64,000 bases of DNA, from assembly GCA_011032825.1 (NCBI GenBank), contig JAADJZ010000009.1, positions 1,240,001 to 1,304,000 of the forward strand. Direction: 5' to 3'. The notes under the pieces were generated by a model. The model was not told where the DNA came from and ran no database searches. It saw only the letters and a program-made list of their open reading frames with translations. Within the stretch, counting starts at the first letter, position 1, and the number at the start of each line of letters is the position of its first letter. This document shows positions 34,121-44,467 of this stretch, one piece after another. Both the position numbers and the translations under genes were made by a program. The DNA comes from Massariosphaeria phaeospora (Eukaryota > Ascomycota > Dothideomycetes > Pleosporales).

Positions 34121-35150
34121 GATGCACAGGCAGAGCTATCTGGTCTACAGCCTTGCTGGATGATATTGACGTAGGGACGGGGACTCCTACTAAAGTCTGG
34201 GTGGAGTAAAAGGCAACATGTGGGATAGTGGATGCGAGTTGAAGACGGGCGCTGATCCATCTTTATAGGGTTTTATGATAGCGTACGAAACTGGTAAAGA
34301 CGACTGCCTGAGGCTGTAAAGGGAACTGATTGGATGTCGAAGTAAGCTTCGAAACCGAGTCCACCGCACCCCAAAAGTAGTTAGCGTTGTCCGAAACGGT
34401 TAATAGAATTCTCGTGCATGCAACGCAAAATCAGGATAGACTATGATGACACCAGACGAGCCTAACGCCTGCCGAGCCGCAATTTTTGGTAAAGAAAGTG
34501 CAAAAAAGCAGGTCTTATAACCTCTATAATAAGATAACAGCAGCGTTTTTTCTTCTATAAACTTGATGCAAAGATTCGCATAGCTAGGCTTAATATATTC
34601 CCTTAATATAAAGATTTATTTATGTTGTTGAAGACAGTTATTCGTAAAAAGGTAGTTTTTCTTTATTTCTCTTCAAAAACGTACCAACAAATTTTCAACC
34701 TCAATGAATTTTCTTTCAAATTTGTATGAAGGTAAAGTGAATATATGCGATACTTTGTCTTCAATTTTCATCAAAAAAATATAAGTGTGGCAGAGATATT
34801 CAAGTTCTAAGGTTGGCAATTTTTGGCGAGTTTTCGCCAGTTTTGGTAGAGGCTCGGCAGGCATTACACTCGTCTGGTGTCACAATAGTCTATAAACTTT
34901 GCGTTAGGCAGGACATTATATAAAGGGCTACGGTACAACCACTTAGTCCATGCTAGTTGACCTTGCTTGGATCGCAATCCCCATGTGCAAATTCGGGTAT
35001 CTGAGAGCTCGTGCATGCTTGTTGAGACAAAAGAAAGAAACTGTTCCAACAACAGTCCTACGCACGCGCCCTTCTTGTCCTGGATTCTTAATCTTCTATC
35101 TGGTAGCCACCACGTTTTGGGTTCAGCGGAAATCTCACTCTTGGCCTTGA
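34121..35150. other. Intergenic with MITE-like element
   Basis: 1030 bp between the Zn2Cys6 regulator start and the ICE2 stop. It contains the 458-bp terminal-inverted-repeat element listed separately. The remaining sequence shows no gene. Confidence 0.55.
34436..34893. mobile_element. MITE-like element, 458 bp, with 43-bp terminal inverted repeats
   Basis: The left end (34436-34478) and right end (34851-34893) are inverted copies: ATAGACTAT, two variable bases, TGACACCAGACGAG, six mostly variable bases, GCCTGCCGAGCC. The interior is AT-rich, unlike the flanks, and has only a 63-codon frame on the minus strand. TA dinucleotides border the ends, which would fit a Tc1/mariner-type target, but the exact edge is not certain. 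Most differences between the two ends are transitions. Confidence 0.75.
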
Positions 35151-36583
35151 TCAGTCCGTCTTCCAATGACTTGTGAGCCGCCCATCATCGTCTCCTTTCG
35201 AGATCTTCAACTCGATGGCATAAAGGGTCATGGTGACTGCAAGGTTCACCCATCTCCAAAAGTTCCCTCCTGTATCACCCCCTTGATTCTTCCACCATTC
35301 GCCAGTGACGGCGCTGCCATCGACACCATTTCCGCTGGCGAAATGCTGCATGAGCAGACTTGTATAGACGGCGATTATGATGCTAGGGCTGAACCAGGTC
35401 AAGAACCCTAGCACTTTCGTCGTCTCATCGTCATCGTCCAGGCTGGGTTCCTCGCTTAAGGCTCGAGCCCCGGATTCGCGAATTGCGGGAATGATACGCG
35501 CCGAGGCGTACATGACAAAGACACGGTAGGCGAGAGATATGATCACGCTGGGGGTGATGGTCATTATGGCTCCAATCATCAGGTTGAAACCAGTGTGTGC
35601 GATTGTGGGGAGTGAACCAAGAGCGTGTAGCAGTGTGGTGTAGGAGGCCATTATTATAGGTGGCAAAGGAGGTAAAGCGGGATCAGAGGGCGCGTCCGAA
35701 GCAGCGACGGAGCCGGGCGAGGGCTGATAATCGGTGAAGATTTGGTAGATGCAGAGTGTGACGTAGGCGAACTGGTCATGCATTAGCTTCATGAAGGTCT
35801 GACATCGGTGTTGAGCATACGAGCAGAGAGGATTCGACGGGATTTCCACGCCCACTGATGATGCCCCACGCGCACAAAAATATGGCGGTTGTGATGGCCA
35901 CGCCGATAAGGATGGCGTCAACGTTGCTGACCTCTGGGAAGGTGGTTATGCGCCAGAGGAAGTACACCGAGGTGGAAATGACGGATGCGGAGCTAACCAG
36001 GAGGCCAATCTACACTGCCGTTAGCTTCATATTCTGTCTTGGAGGCCGTATAGCTGCTCCGTACCATCCAGCTGTCGCCCCGTTCTCTGTTCACCACCCA
36101 TCTTGTAATCTGGCCTGCAGCTTGGATGACTAGCAAACTGCAGAAACCCTCTCCGACCTGGAAGACGGGAGTGCTGTACGTCAGTACCTTGTCCCAAACG
36201 CCGATAGTCGCAGTCTCCAGCAAGCCGTCCACACCGAATATCCACTCGTGCACACTTGTATCTTGCGCCCGCTTCCCGCCAAATGTCCGCTCCACCCAGC
36301 CCGAGCTGTTGTCCGCATCCACCGAGAACTTATTCAGGCTCCATATCAACAGCGTCGGTATCATCAGCCACTGCGTCCAGGCCGTCAGCTTGCCTAGCGA
36401 CCATCTGAACCTCGAGTCTTCGGGGGTGGCCAGCCGCAGGACCGAGTAGAAGAAGTAGTAGGTGCTAAGAGCCAGCGAAAAGGCGAGTCCGCATTTCCGG
36501 CCGCCAATGTCGAAAGCTAGCGGGATGGTGAAGATAATGACGCCTAGGAAAGACGTCGAGGAGAGCACCCGACTTAACCACAT
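35151..36583 (-). CDS. ICE2: ICE2 family ER membrane protein
   Basis: Multi-pass ER protein. In yeast Ice2 supports cortical ER inheritance and the use of stored lipid for membrane growth. Exons 36583-36065, 36009-35821 and 35771-35151 give 442 residues. The N-terminus MWLSRVLSSTSFLGVIIFT is the conserved first membrane segment. Further hydrophobic segments follow (around FSLALSTYYFFYSVLRL, AWTQWLMIPTLLIWSL, ILIGVAITTAIFLCAWGII, FVMYASARIIPAI), totalling about eight to ten. The conserved DSRFRWSL and SGWVERTF motifs lie between them. The first ATG of the open frame (13 residues upstream) is Arg-rich and I prefer the internal Met. The gene is divergent from MYG1. Confidence 0.88.
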
Positions 36584-37466
36584 TATTGGTGGACGTCGTC
36601 CTCGTCGAGCTCGTGCAGCCACGAGCCCGATCTCCGACGTACACTGTGGCTAGGATGGAGTGCGAGAGGCGCGTGGGGCGCGCAGAAAACGCGGCGGGGC
36701 GAGACGGCGGTCAGTTGCCAGCGATGGTGGCCACGATGCGAAAGCGAAGGGCGTGGGCGAGTTTCTCGACGGTGGTGTGCGGCGCTCGCCTTCTGACGGG
36801 TTTGCTTGGCGCCGGACGGGCGGTGCCGTTCTCCGCGGGGCGCTCGAGCGTGGGCTGGCACCGTGTGCAAGACGTACGGGCGGTGGCCGAGGATGGCGGG
36901 ATTGACTGCGCGGGATCAGATGAGGCCGCAGCCGGGGAGCAGGTGCAGATGCAGGCCGCTGCGAGGTGGCCGTGTTTGGGGGTTCTGTGCAATCAGGCAC
37001 GACCGAACTGATTGGCGAAGCGATGTCGCGTGCTGGTGGCCGGGGTGGAGGGGACGACCTCGGGAGATGGCACAGAGACCAGAGACCAGAGACCAGACTC
37101 ACCAAATGCCCGCCGGCGATTGTGATGGTGACTGTGACGTCGCTGTTCGGAGCGTGGCACTTGGATGCAGCCAGAGCAGAAGAGCGGCCGGCAGCAGAGC
37201 GGTCGTGTGTAGCGGCGACGTCGTGGGGAGAGAGGACAAGTTGCCAGTTGGAAATATCCAAGTTACGTAGGTCGATCATATGCAAATCTCGGAGCAACCT
37301 TGGACGGGAGGGCTGGAGAGAGAGCGCGCCACAGTGTGCTCAGTGAGTGCCCAGCAACGGCCCGCCGACATGGGACATGCCGCCGCGAATACGTCCGATT
37401 TCCTTCACCCCCCGCTGTACCACGCCAGAACCCTCACCCTCCTCCACTCCGCACCCCCGCCATTGA
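36584..37466. promoter_or_regulatory. Divergent promoter, ICE2 / MYG1
   Basis: 883 bp between two outward-facing starts, GC-rich, with Arg/Ala/Pro frames on both strands that I regard as compositional. At 37365-37376 it contains CCGACATGGGAC, the reverse complement of a word repeated in the COX18/ALG11 promoter. Confidence 0.5.
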
Positions 37467-38645
37467 ATGCCCGCTCTGAGATCGCTCTTTCTCCGCGCTG
37501 CCAGACACACGCCCGCAAACACCCTGACGAAACTTCCAAACCCTTCACCGCGCCTCTGCCGCTCCCAGCTCCGCGCCATGGCGACCGACAACCCCGCGAA
37601 GAAGCTCAAGCTCGACGGCCCGTTGATCGGGACGCACAGTGGGCACTTCCACGCCGACGAAGCCCTCGCCGTCTCCATGCTGCGCCTGCTCCCGACGTAC
37701 GCCGCGTCGCCGCTCGTCCGCACCCGCGACCCGGCCGTGCTGGCGACCTGCCACACCGTCGTCGACGTGGGCGCCGAGTACGACGACGCGCGCAAGCGCT
37801 ACGACCACCACCAGCGCGAGTTCACCACCACTTTCCCGGGCCACACCACCAAGCTCTCGTCCGCGGGGCTCGTCTTCATGCACTACGGCAAGGACGCCAT
37901 CGCGGCCCTCACCAGCCTCGCGCCGGGCCCGGACCTCGACCTGCTGTATGAGAAGATCTACACCGACTTGATCGAGGCCTTCGACGCCAACGACAACGGC
38001 GTGAGCGCCATCGCGCCCAAAGACCTCGAGGCCGCGGGCCTGAAGGCGAAGTTCTCGGATCGCGGCTTCAGCATCGCCAGCGTCGTCAACCGCTACAACT
38101 ACACCTCCGGACCCAGCCCCACCGCGACGACCAAAGACGCCGAGCAGCAGGAAGAAGACGCGCGCTTCCTCAAAGCCTCGCTCTTCGTCGGCGAGCAGTT
38201 CGAGCTCGAAGTCACGGACCGCGCGCGCGCCTGGCTGCCCGCCCGCCACGCCGTCGCCGCCGCCTACACCTCGCGCCTGCAGTACGACGCGAGCGGCCGC
38301 ATCCTCGTGCTAGGCGAAGGCATGCCGTGGGCCGACCACCTCTACAACCTCGAGAAAGAAGCCGCGCCGCAGCCCGACGGCGTGGCCCCGCACGTGCTGT
38401 ACGCCCTTTTCCCCGAGTCCACGGCCCCCGACACCAAGTGGCGCATCCGCGCCGTCAGCAAAGAAAACAGCGGCTTCGAGAACCGCAAGGACTTACCCGA
38501 CGCGTGGAAAGGTGTGCGCGACGAGGAGCTCGACAAGGTGAGCGGGATTCCGGGTTGTGTATTCGTGCACGCTGCGGGGTTTATTGGCGGCAACAAGACG
38601 TTTGACGGCGCGCTTGCCATGGCGCGGAAAGCGCTCGAACTCTGA
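37467..38645 (+). CDS. MYG1: MYG1-family exonuclease
   Basis: DHH-superfamily metal-dependent RNA exonuclease, in animals located in both mitochondria and nucleus, where it helps coordinate the two translation systems. It is intronless, 392 residues. The domain starts GPLIGTHSGHFHADEALA. Further family motifs are VVDVGAEYDDARKRYDHHQR (the DHH site), SSAGLVFMHYG and FIEAFDAND-like DLIEAFDANDNGVSA, and it ends PGCVFVHAAGFIGG. The first 37 residues are Arg/Leu/Ser/Pro-rich without acid, a good mitochondrial presequence. A second ATG at 37578 begins MATDNPAKKLKLDGP, with a short basic patch, and could give a nuclear/cytosolic form by leaky scanning. Confidence 0.93.
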   Translation: MPALRSLFLRAARHTPANTLTKLPNPSPRLCRSQLRAMATDNPAKKLKLDGPLIGTHSGHFHADEALAVSMLRLLPTYAASPLVRTRDPAVLATCHTVVDVGAEYDDARKRYDHHQREFTTTFPGHTTKLSSAGLVFMHYGKDAIAALTSLAPGPDLDLLYEKIYTDLIEAFDANDNGVSAIAPKDLEAAGLKAKFSDRGFSIASVVNRYNYTSGPSPTATTKDAEQQEEDARFLKASLFVGEQFELEVTDRARAWLPARHAVAAAYTSRLQYDASGRILVLGEGMPWADHLYNLEKEAAPQPDGVAPHVLYALFPESTAPDTKWRIRAVSKENSGFENRKDLPDAWKGVRDEELDKVSGIPGCVFVHAAGFIGGNKTFDGALAMARKALEL

Positions 38646-38882
38646 ATGTTTTCTTTTCAAATTGAAAAATTGCGATTCCAGTACCGGGCCCCATCAAAAC
38701 GACTGTTTTGAGCACGCACCATCACACGCATGGTTTTTTGGCGTTTATTCACGGCAAGCATCATGAGGAATTTATGATACCATATGCAAAAGTTTTCATG
38801 GCGAAAGACTACTATTAGGTAGTCTATAGACCGGGTTCAATAAATCGCATGGTTTTGGCGTTTCGACATTGCCCTCGTTCCC

Positions 38883-39297
38883 TTGCGACAGAGCGGCGTC
38901 CACTCATTTGCTTTTCAACTTGCTTGGTCGATTTCACGTGTGTGTGTGTGTGGTCACATTAACTGTGCCCCGTCTAAATAATGCTGTTTAGGTTTTCTCG
39001 GCCGATTCATCGCATCTGATCAGATCTGGTCTGGATATGGCATTTGGAGTGGTAGTAGGGGTGCTAGTAGTTGCCCGCATTCAACATCCGGTTCCCCCCG
39101 GGTAGTACATATAACCAACTCCCCAGTGCTATTCAACTTAAGCCTTCTGCTCACTCCGCAGCACATTCGTCAAAGCAAGTGCAGTTGATATCCATTCCTC
39201 CATGATAAAATCCTATAGCCCACCACCAATCAATGTAGTATGTTTTATATTCCTCCCCCCTCCCCCCTCCCCTCCTCTCTACCCCAACCAACCCCTC
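38883..39297 (+). repeat. Inverted-repeat arm 1
   Basis: Matches the reverse complement of 44468-44838. The first 215 bp are best conserved: words such as GTCACATTAACT, CCCGTCTAAATAATGC, GGTCTGGAT and ATTCAACATCCGGTTC recur with scattered transitions. The inner 200 bp are weaker (AGCAAGTGCAGTT shared). The arms enclose COX18 and ALG11. Confidence 0.8.
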
Positions 39298-39515
39298 CTC
39301 TTGCGGAAACAGAATCTCTAGAACTAATGAGATAAATCGGCGTGCCTCCAAAAGGATCATCCAACGCAGCAATATAACTTAAGAAAGCTACTATTCTATA
39401 CACGGCGTTTACTTAATATTACAAGATAAAATCCAAGTTAGAGATAGAGATTTAGGTACAGAGGTACAGCGTAGTGTGTTCAGCCTTGGTTCTGGAGATC
39501 TGGTTTCTGCGAGAG
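39298..39515 (+). mobile_element. MITE-like repeat, copy 1 (218 bp)
   Basis: Ends are inverted repeats of about 30 bp (CTCTTGCGGAAACAGAATCT... and its diverged complement ...TTTCTGCGAGAG). The interior shares GGATCATCCAACGCAGCAAT and TATACACGGCGTTTACTT with the copy at 44246-44467, in the same orientation. No coding capacity. CCCCT lies on both sides and could be part of a target duplication. Confidence 0.78.
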
Positions 39516-40412
39516 CCCCTCTTGCGGAAAACAAACATGCGCTCCCCAGGCCCGCCCTACCACGCGACATCAAACCAACTCAATCAACGCAGACCCAGTC
39601 CCAATCCGCTCGCCAATTCAATGTACACGCACAACCAAACAATGAACCACACCCATTCATTTCACTAGCCTTTTACGCGTGCTTTCCCTTCCCAAACGCA
39701 TGCTGTTTTTGCTGTTGTGGACTAGTGTTGTTTGGTATGCGGCTGCATTCTTAACGGCCGTGTGGTTTGCACAGTATATGTATGCGGGTTTCGGCAGGAG
39801 AGAGAATGGCGGACAGAGTCTAGATGTTGGAGGGGGGATGAGGGAGCGGAATATTGGGAGGGAGGTGTCTGGACGAGAATGAGGCCGAAGCCGTAGAGAT
39901 CGGAGAGTCGTGCGAAGATGTGGCTGTTCTGGTCTACACCGAGCATATTGTGTCGTTGTGGTTGTTGATACCCGGCAATGCTCGGTATGCCTGCCACTCA
40001 TGATGTAGTTCCATCGTTGTTCAGTGTTTCGTCTCGATGGTCTTCGTCGTCGGCATCGTCTATTTCATTGGTATCGTTCGGGGACTTTCAAGTTTCGCTT
40101 TCAACATCTCCGACCTGGATCCCACGCTCTTCGGACGTACCGTCCATATCTGTGCTATCGGGATCTCGTACCCACTGCAAACCCGGGACGTTGATTATCT
40201 TGTCGTGCACCCACTATTGGGAAGCTTGCAGAGTCCCTCTAGGCACATGCTCCGGCTCGATGGTCCTCCTATAGAGATGCTTTTGCGAGACTAAAGAGAG
40301 ACTTCAGCGGGGCGTAAGAGGTGAATATGCACGACATAGGCCGCGAACATCTGGGCTGCTGTCTATATCATCGATGCACCTCAGTATACAGGGTATATAC
40401 GGGCTTATTGAT

Positions 40413-41414
40413 TTATGAAAGCTGTCGTTTCCTTATCGAAGAAGACGGCAGTACTACGCGGGGTCTCTTGCATTGACCAAGTCCTCTAGGCGCGGGATAT
40501 CTCCAGTCAAGCCAGAAGTTCCACAAGAGCACCGACGATGTACTTGAAGCCCAGTAGTACAGCAACGCTGCAGGAACATGTTGCAGTAGCGGCCCGATGG
40601 CAAGACACAAGAGGAGTAGTCCGTTTCGCCAAAATCTCGCGCCCATCGACATGTCTGCTCTAGTGGACACGTTCTTCGACAGGAACACGTTCGTGAACAT
40701 GAGTCCAGAGACGACAAATGGGAGTACGCCCGTGGGATCGGGAACCAAGAGATCGGGGAACCAGAGTATGCCTTCGTTTGCGAGTGATGGTTCGTACCAA
40801 AGGTTTGGGGCGCCCATGTCCATGCCGTGTATAGTGTATGGGGCTTCTTTCAATCCAAGTGCCGTCATCCCCATGCCGAACAGCCCGTCTTGGTAATTGC
40901 CCATCTTGCGGATGATTTCACCCATGGAGAGGGCTATGGGTATTTGTAGTAGTGTCCATCCGATCTGACCACGCAACCTGCAGTCCCAATCCCGATGGAG
41001 TCGGTTGTTTTGCTCTCTAATGGTGAGTGTGACGGCTCGCTTGGCCTCCTGGTTTGTCTTGAAATTGCGCGCTCTCTTCAATTTCGCGCCTTCTGTCAGG
41101 GCTATAGCTTGCCGAAGGGGGTGCAGGCCGATGTAGCGGGATGTGAGGGCGCGGGCTCGTGCGCCCATGGTCGTGACCAGCAGGGCGCGGAGGATGAAGG
41201 CAGATACCGGGATCGCGGCATACCAGGGCATGCTCGTGTGGATGTAGCATAGCATCGAGTGGGGGACTTGGAGCAGGGCGTCGTACACCACATTTTGTCG
41301 CGGCGCGGTTGCGTGGAAGGCGCGGCTTCGCGGCCGGATCGGCGGTGGAGACGGGACTCGGGCATGGCGGGAGAGAAGTTGACAATTATGCTGCCGTAGC
41401 CTCTGCACAAGCAT
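40413..41414 (-). CDS. COX18: COX18/Oxa2 mitochondrial membrane insertase
   Basis: YidC/Oxa1/Alb3-family insertase of the mitochondrial inner membrane; Cox18 exports the C-terminal domain of Cox2. It is a single exon of 333 residues. A presequence rich in Arg and Ser with an RAFHATAPRQ-like cleavage region precedes the first membrane segment (PWYAAIPVSAFILRALLVTT). The core reads QIGWTLLQIPIALSMGEIIR, then ILWFPDLLVPDPTGVLPFVV, then GPLLQHVPAALLYYWASSTS, which fits Cox18/Oxa2 better than Oxa1. The C-terminal tail is short and basic (CKRPR) and lacks the long ribosome-binding helix of Oxa1. The gene is divergent from ALG11. Confidence 0.86.
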   Translation of the reverse strand: MLVQRLRQHNCQLLSRHARVPSPPPIRPRSRAFHATAPRQNVVYDALLQVPHSMLCYIHTSMPWYAAIPVSAFILRALLVTTMGARARALTSRYIGLHPLRQAIALTEGAKLKRARNFKTNQEAKRAVTLTIREQNNRLHRDWDCRLRGQIGWTLLQIPIALSMGEIIRKMGNYQDGLFGMGMTALGLKEAPYTIHGMDMGAPNLWYEPSLANEGILWFPDLLVPDPTGVLPFVVSGLMFTNVFLSKNVSTRADMSMGARFWRNGLLLLCLAIGPLLQHVPAALLYYWASSTSSVLLWNFWLDWRYPAPRGLGQCKRPRVVLPSSSIRKRQLS

Positions 41415-42088
41415 GCTGCGCTGCGATGTGTCTTCAGACGGGGGAGGGAGACGGCGGGCCTGGAACCTGATGTGGTTGCGAATATTCGCGAGCCATGAGC
41501 TTGGGCCACACTGCAGACGCTAGATCGTATCGGGTCTTCGTCCCATGTCGATATTCTCCGTCCCATGTCGGCATCTTCCGTCCCATGTAGTGCCCAAATG
41601 CAACCTTCCTAATCGGGCAGGTTTGCCAAAGAGGGTGTCGATTACAGAGACATGAGGTTGGAGCGGGCGCGTTTATCCGTGATGGGCGCGGCTATCCGTG
41701 ATAGAAAATACCGTGGGCGCTACCTAATGGCGCGCGGTCGTCCCATGTCGGTATCTCCCGTCCCATACATTGCTCGAATCCAACCTTCCTAATTAGGCAG
41801 GTCTACCAAAAGAGTGTCGATTACTGCGACGTGAGGTTGAAGCGGGCGCGGCTATCCCTCGATGTCCGTGATAGAAAGTACTGTGGGGGGAGCTAGTGCC
41901 ATTGTGGTCGTCCCATGTCGTCCTCGCGCCTACCTGCCTGCTGCCGCCGCTCCACAAGCCACCACCGCCACCGCCACCGCCATCGCCGTCCCACCCGTCC
42001 GGATCCCTGGCCACGCTCAACATTGAACACACAACACCAACGTCTGTTCCTCGCTGCGCATGATACCCCGGCCCGGCGTTTGTTCATC
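41415..42088. promoter_or_regulatory. Divergent promoter, COX18 / ALG11, with tandem duplication
   Basis: 674 bp containing two head-to-tail copies of a roughly 200-bp unit (about 41539-41738 and 41739-41908) and the start of a third. The units share AACCTTCCTAAT, AGAGGGTGTCGATTAC-like and GCGGCTATCC segments. Each unit begins with a phased set of CGTCCCATGT words, annotated separately. Confidence 0.75.
41539..41920 (+). repeat. 20-bp-phased CGTCCCATGT motif array
   Basis: The word CGTCCCAT starts at 41539, 41559, 41579, 41739, 41759 and 41909, usually extended to CGTCCCATGTCG. The first three are exactly 20 bp apart, as are the fourth and fifth, about two helical turns. The 12-mer GTCCCATGTCGG also occurs inverted in the MYG1 promoter at 37365-37376. 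Confidence 0.85.
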
Positions 42089-43867
42089 ATGGGCGTCTTT
42101 CTCTTGCTTCTCTCACTCCTGCTTGCCACAGTCGTTGTCGCCGTGTTCCTCCCCCGAGCCCTGCGCGTCCTGGGCGGCCTGGTGGGCTACTACTTGCGCC
42201 GCTCGTCCCGCACCAGACGGGAGCTCCTGCTGGCCAGAGTCGCAACCGAGCAACGCACCCACGACGCAGACCGCAAGCAGAGCGCGAAAGACGAGGATGG
42301 CTGGAAGCAGATTGAAAGCTCGACGGGGGCCAGTGCTGTGAATGGAGCGAAGGCGGCCCAGGACTGGAACGGCATTGCCGGCTTCTTCCACCCGTTCTGG
42401 TAGGCATTGCCTGTGCGAGCACGCATATTTCCGGCCGCTGATATGTGGTCCTTGTAGCAATGCAGGCGGCGGCGGCGAACGAGTCCTCTGGGCCGCGATC
42501 CGAGCCACCCAGAAGCGCTGGCCGGACGCCGTGTGCGTCGTCTATACCGGCGACCACGACGTGGACAAGGCGGCAATTCTTAAGCGTGTCAAGGACCGCT
42601 TCAACATCCACCTGCACCCGCCGACTGTGCACTTCCTCTACCTTACTACTCGACACTACGTCCTCAGCAGCACATGGCCGCGCTTCACATTGCTAGGCCA
42701 GTCCCTGGGCTCGTTGATACTGGCCTACGATGCATTTTCACTTCTTGTGCCGGACATCTTCATTGATACCATGGGTTACGCCTTCGCCGTTGCTCTCTCC
42801 ACTCTATTCTTCCCATCTGTGCCCACGGCCGCCTACGTCCACTATCCAACCATCTCGACCGATATGCTGCAGTCTTTGGAGGAAGGAGGACAGGGCATCA
42901 ATGCAGGGACAGGAGAAGGCTATCGAGGGATGCTCAAGAAGCAATACTGGCACCTCTTCGCCAAGCTGTACAGCAAAGTCGGCAGCACAATCGACGTGGT
43001 TATGACCAACTCTTCCTGGACCCAAGGTCACATCAAATCCCTCTGGGCACCCTACCGGACCCGGCGCAACCATATTACCACCCACGACATCGACGTCGTC
43101 TTCCCGCCCGTCGCCGTCGAAGAACTAGAGTCCGAGGTCGAAGTCTCGGAGTCCAGCGAGGCGGACCGCGGCCCCTACCTTCTCTACATCGCGCAGTTCC
43201 GCCCCGAAAAGAACCACCAGCTGATTCTCGAAGCCTTCGCCTCCTTCGTGCAGTCGCACCCCTCCCTCCCCGCGTACCCCACGGAAGCCCCCAAACTCGT
43301 GCTCATAGGCTCAGTCCGCGACTCCGACGATGCCACCCGCGTCTACAAATTGCGCCTTCTAGCGCACGAGCTCAAGATCAAAGAAAGCGTCGAATTCGTC
43401 TGCGACGCCACATGGCCGCAGATGCTGGCCTGGATGCGCAAGGCCAGCGTCGGCGTCAACGGCATGTGGAACGAGCACTTTGGCATCGGCGTCGTCGAGT
43501 ACCAGGCCGCCGGCCTCATCAGCGTCGTCAACGACTCGGGCGGTCCGAAATTAGACATCGTCGTGGATGTCGACGGAAAGCCTACTGGTAAGCACCCATC
43601 CATCTTCCTTCATCATCACCGGTGTCGGTGTTCGTAAAACCATGTTCTGTTGCTAAGCAAAGTCCCTCAGGTTTCCACGCCTCGACCGCAGAGCAGTACG
43701 CCGAAGGCTTCCGCAAAGCGCTCACGCTGCCGCGCGAAGAAACACTCGCGATGCGGCGCCGCGCGCGCAAATCTGCGGGCAGATTCACGGACGGCGGGTT
43801 CGCGGATAAATGGATCCTGCATATGGAGCGGCTGGTGCGGCTGCAGGTGGCGCGCGCGGCGAAGTGA
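42089..43867 (+). CDS. ALG11: ALG11 alpha-1,2-mannosyltransferase
   Basis: ER-membrane GT4 glycosyltransferase that adds the fourth and fifth mannoses, from GDP-mannose, to the dolichol-linked glycan on the cytosolic face. Exons 42089-42399, 42458-43587 and 43671-43867 give 545 residues. An N-terminal hydrophobic anchor (GVFLLLLSLLLATVVVAVF) precedes the conserved FFHPFCNAGGGGERVLW, which spans intron 1. A second hydrophobic segment is near TMGYAFAVALSTLFFPSVPT, followed by the ALG11 hallmark YVHYPTIS. The GT4 lobe has RPEKNHQLILEAF and the EX7E motif in NEHFGIGVVEYQAAG. The upstream ATG at 41915 lies in the repeat array and is unlikely. Confidence 0.95.
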
Positions 43868-44091
43868 GTGAGTGACAGATGGATAGATACCCACCGAGAA
43901 GGGCAAAGAGCATATCCCATTCGTTCGGTGCGCTGGAGTTCCGGGTGTTGGGACATACCAATATGTAGGTTGGTTGCATTGGGTAGGAGTCTGGCGATGG
44001 GTAGTCTATAGATGGAGCTCAGTGTGCTCGAACTGTTGGTTTTTTTTATATATATCCATGTGATAGAGTGGCCAAAGCCGTTAATTACTAT

Positions 44092-44109
44092 GATGATGAT
44101 GATGATGAT
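44092..44109. repeat. GAT microsatellite
   Basis: Six tandem GAT units in the ALG11 3' region. Confidence 0.85.
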
Positions 44110-44245
44110 TACGGTGTCTTGAATTACCTTGCCGTAGCCCTGATTGATGCCTTGAATACATGTGTAATACCCACCACAGGGGAAAGGAAAGGAAAGGCAG
44201 AACAGACAGACATGTATGTTAGTTGGCACTTACTTGTCAACGCGC

Positions 44246-44467
44246 CTCTTACTTATAGAAACAGAGAATCTCTAAAACTAGAGAGATAAATCAGCGCGCC
44301 TCTAAAAGGATCATCTAACGCAGCAATTATAACTATAGAGAAGCTACAATGCTATACACGGCGTTTACTTGTCTTTGCAAGATAGAATGTGAAATCTACG
44401 TAGTAGATAGATATTGGTTATAACGTAGCATGTTTAGCCTTAGTTCTAGAGATTAGTTCCGCAAGAG
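44246..44467 (+). mobile_element. MITE-like repeat, copy 2 (222 bp)
   Basis: Same family and orientation as copy 1 at 39298-39515. Terminal inverted repeats are CTCTT...AATCTCTAAAACTA and TAGTTCTAGAGATTAGTTCC then GCAAGAG. The interior shares AAAAGGATCATCTAACGCAG and TATACACGGCGTTTACTT. The copies differ mainly by C/T and G/A changes. Confidence 0.78.

Larger units (their letters stand above)
38646..40412. other. Intergenic with inverted-repeat arm and MITE copy
   Basis: 1.77 kb between MYG1 and COX18. In order it contains the MYG1 3' region, an inverted-repeat arm (38883-39297), MITE copy 1 (39298-39515), unassigned sequence, and a possible decayed coding fragment on the minus strand near 39998-40270. 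No intact gene was recognised. Confidence 0.55.

Noticed and set aside
37545..38249. 234-codon frame antisense to MYG1
   Set aside because: It mirrors a conserved, well-recognised gene with strong codon bias; it is a shadow.
39978..40294. Plus-strand open frames downstream of COX18
   Set aside because: Ser/Val-rich shadows of the possible minus-strand fragment; no motif.
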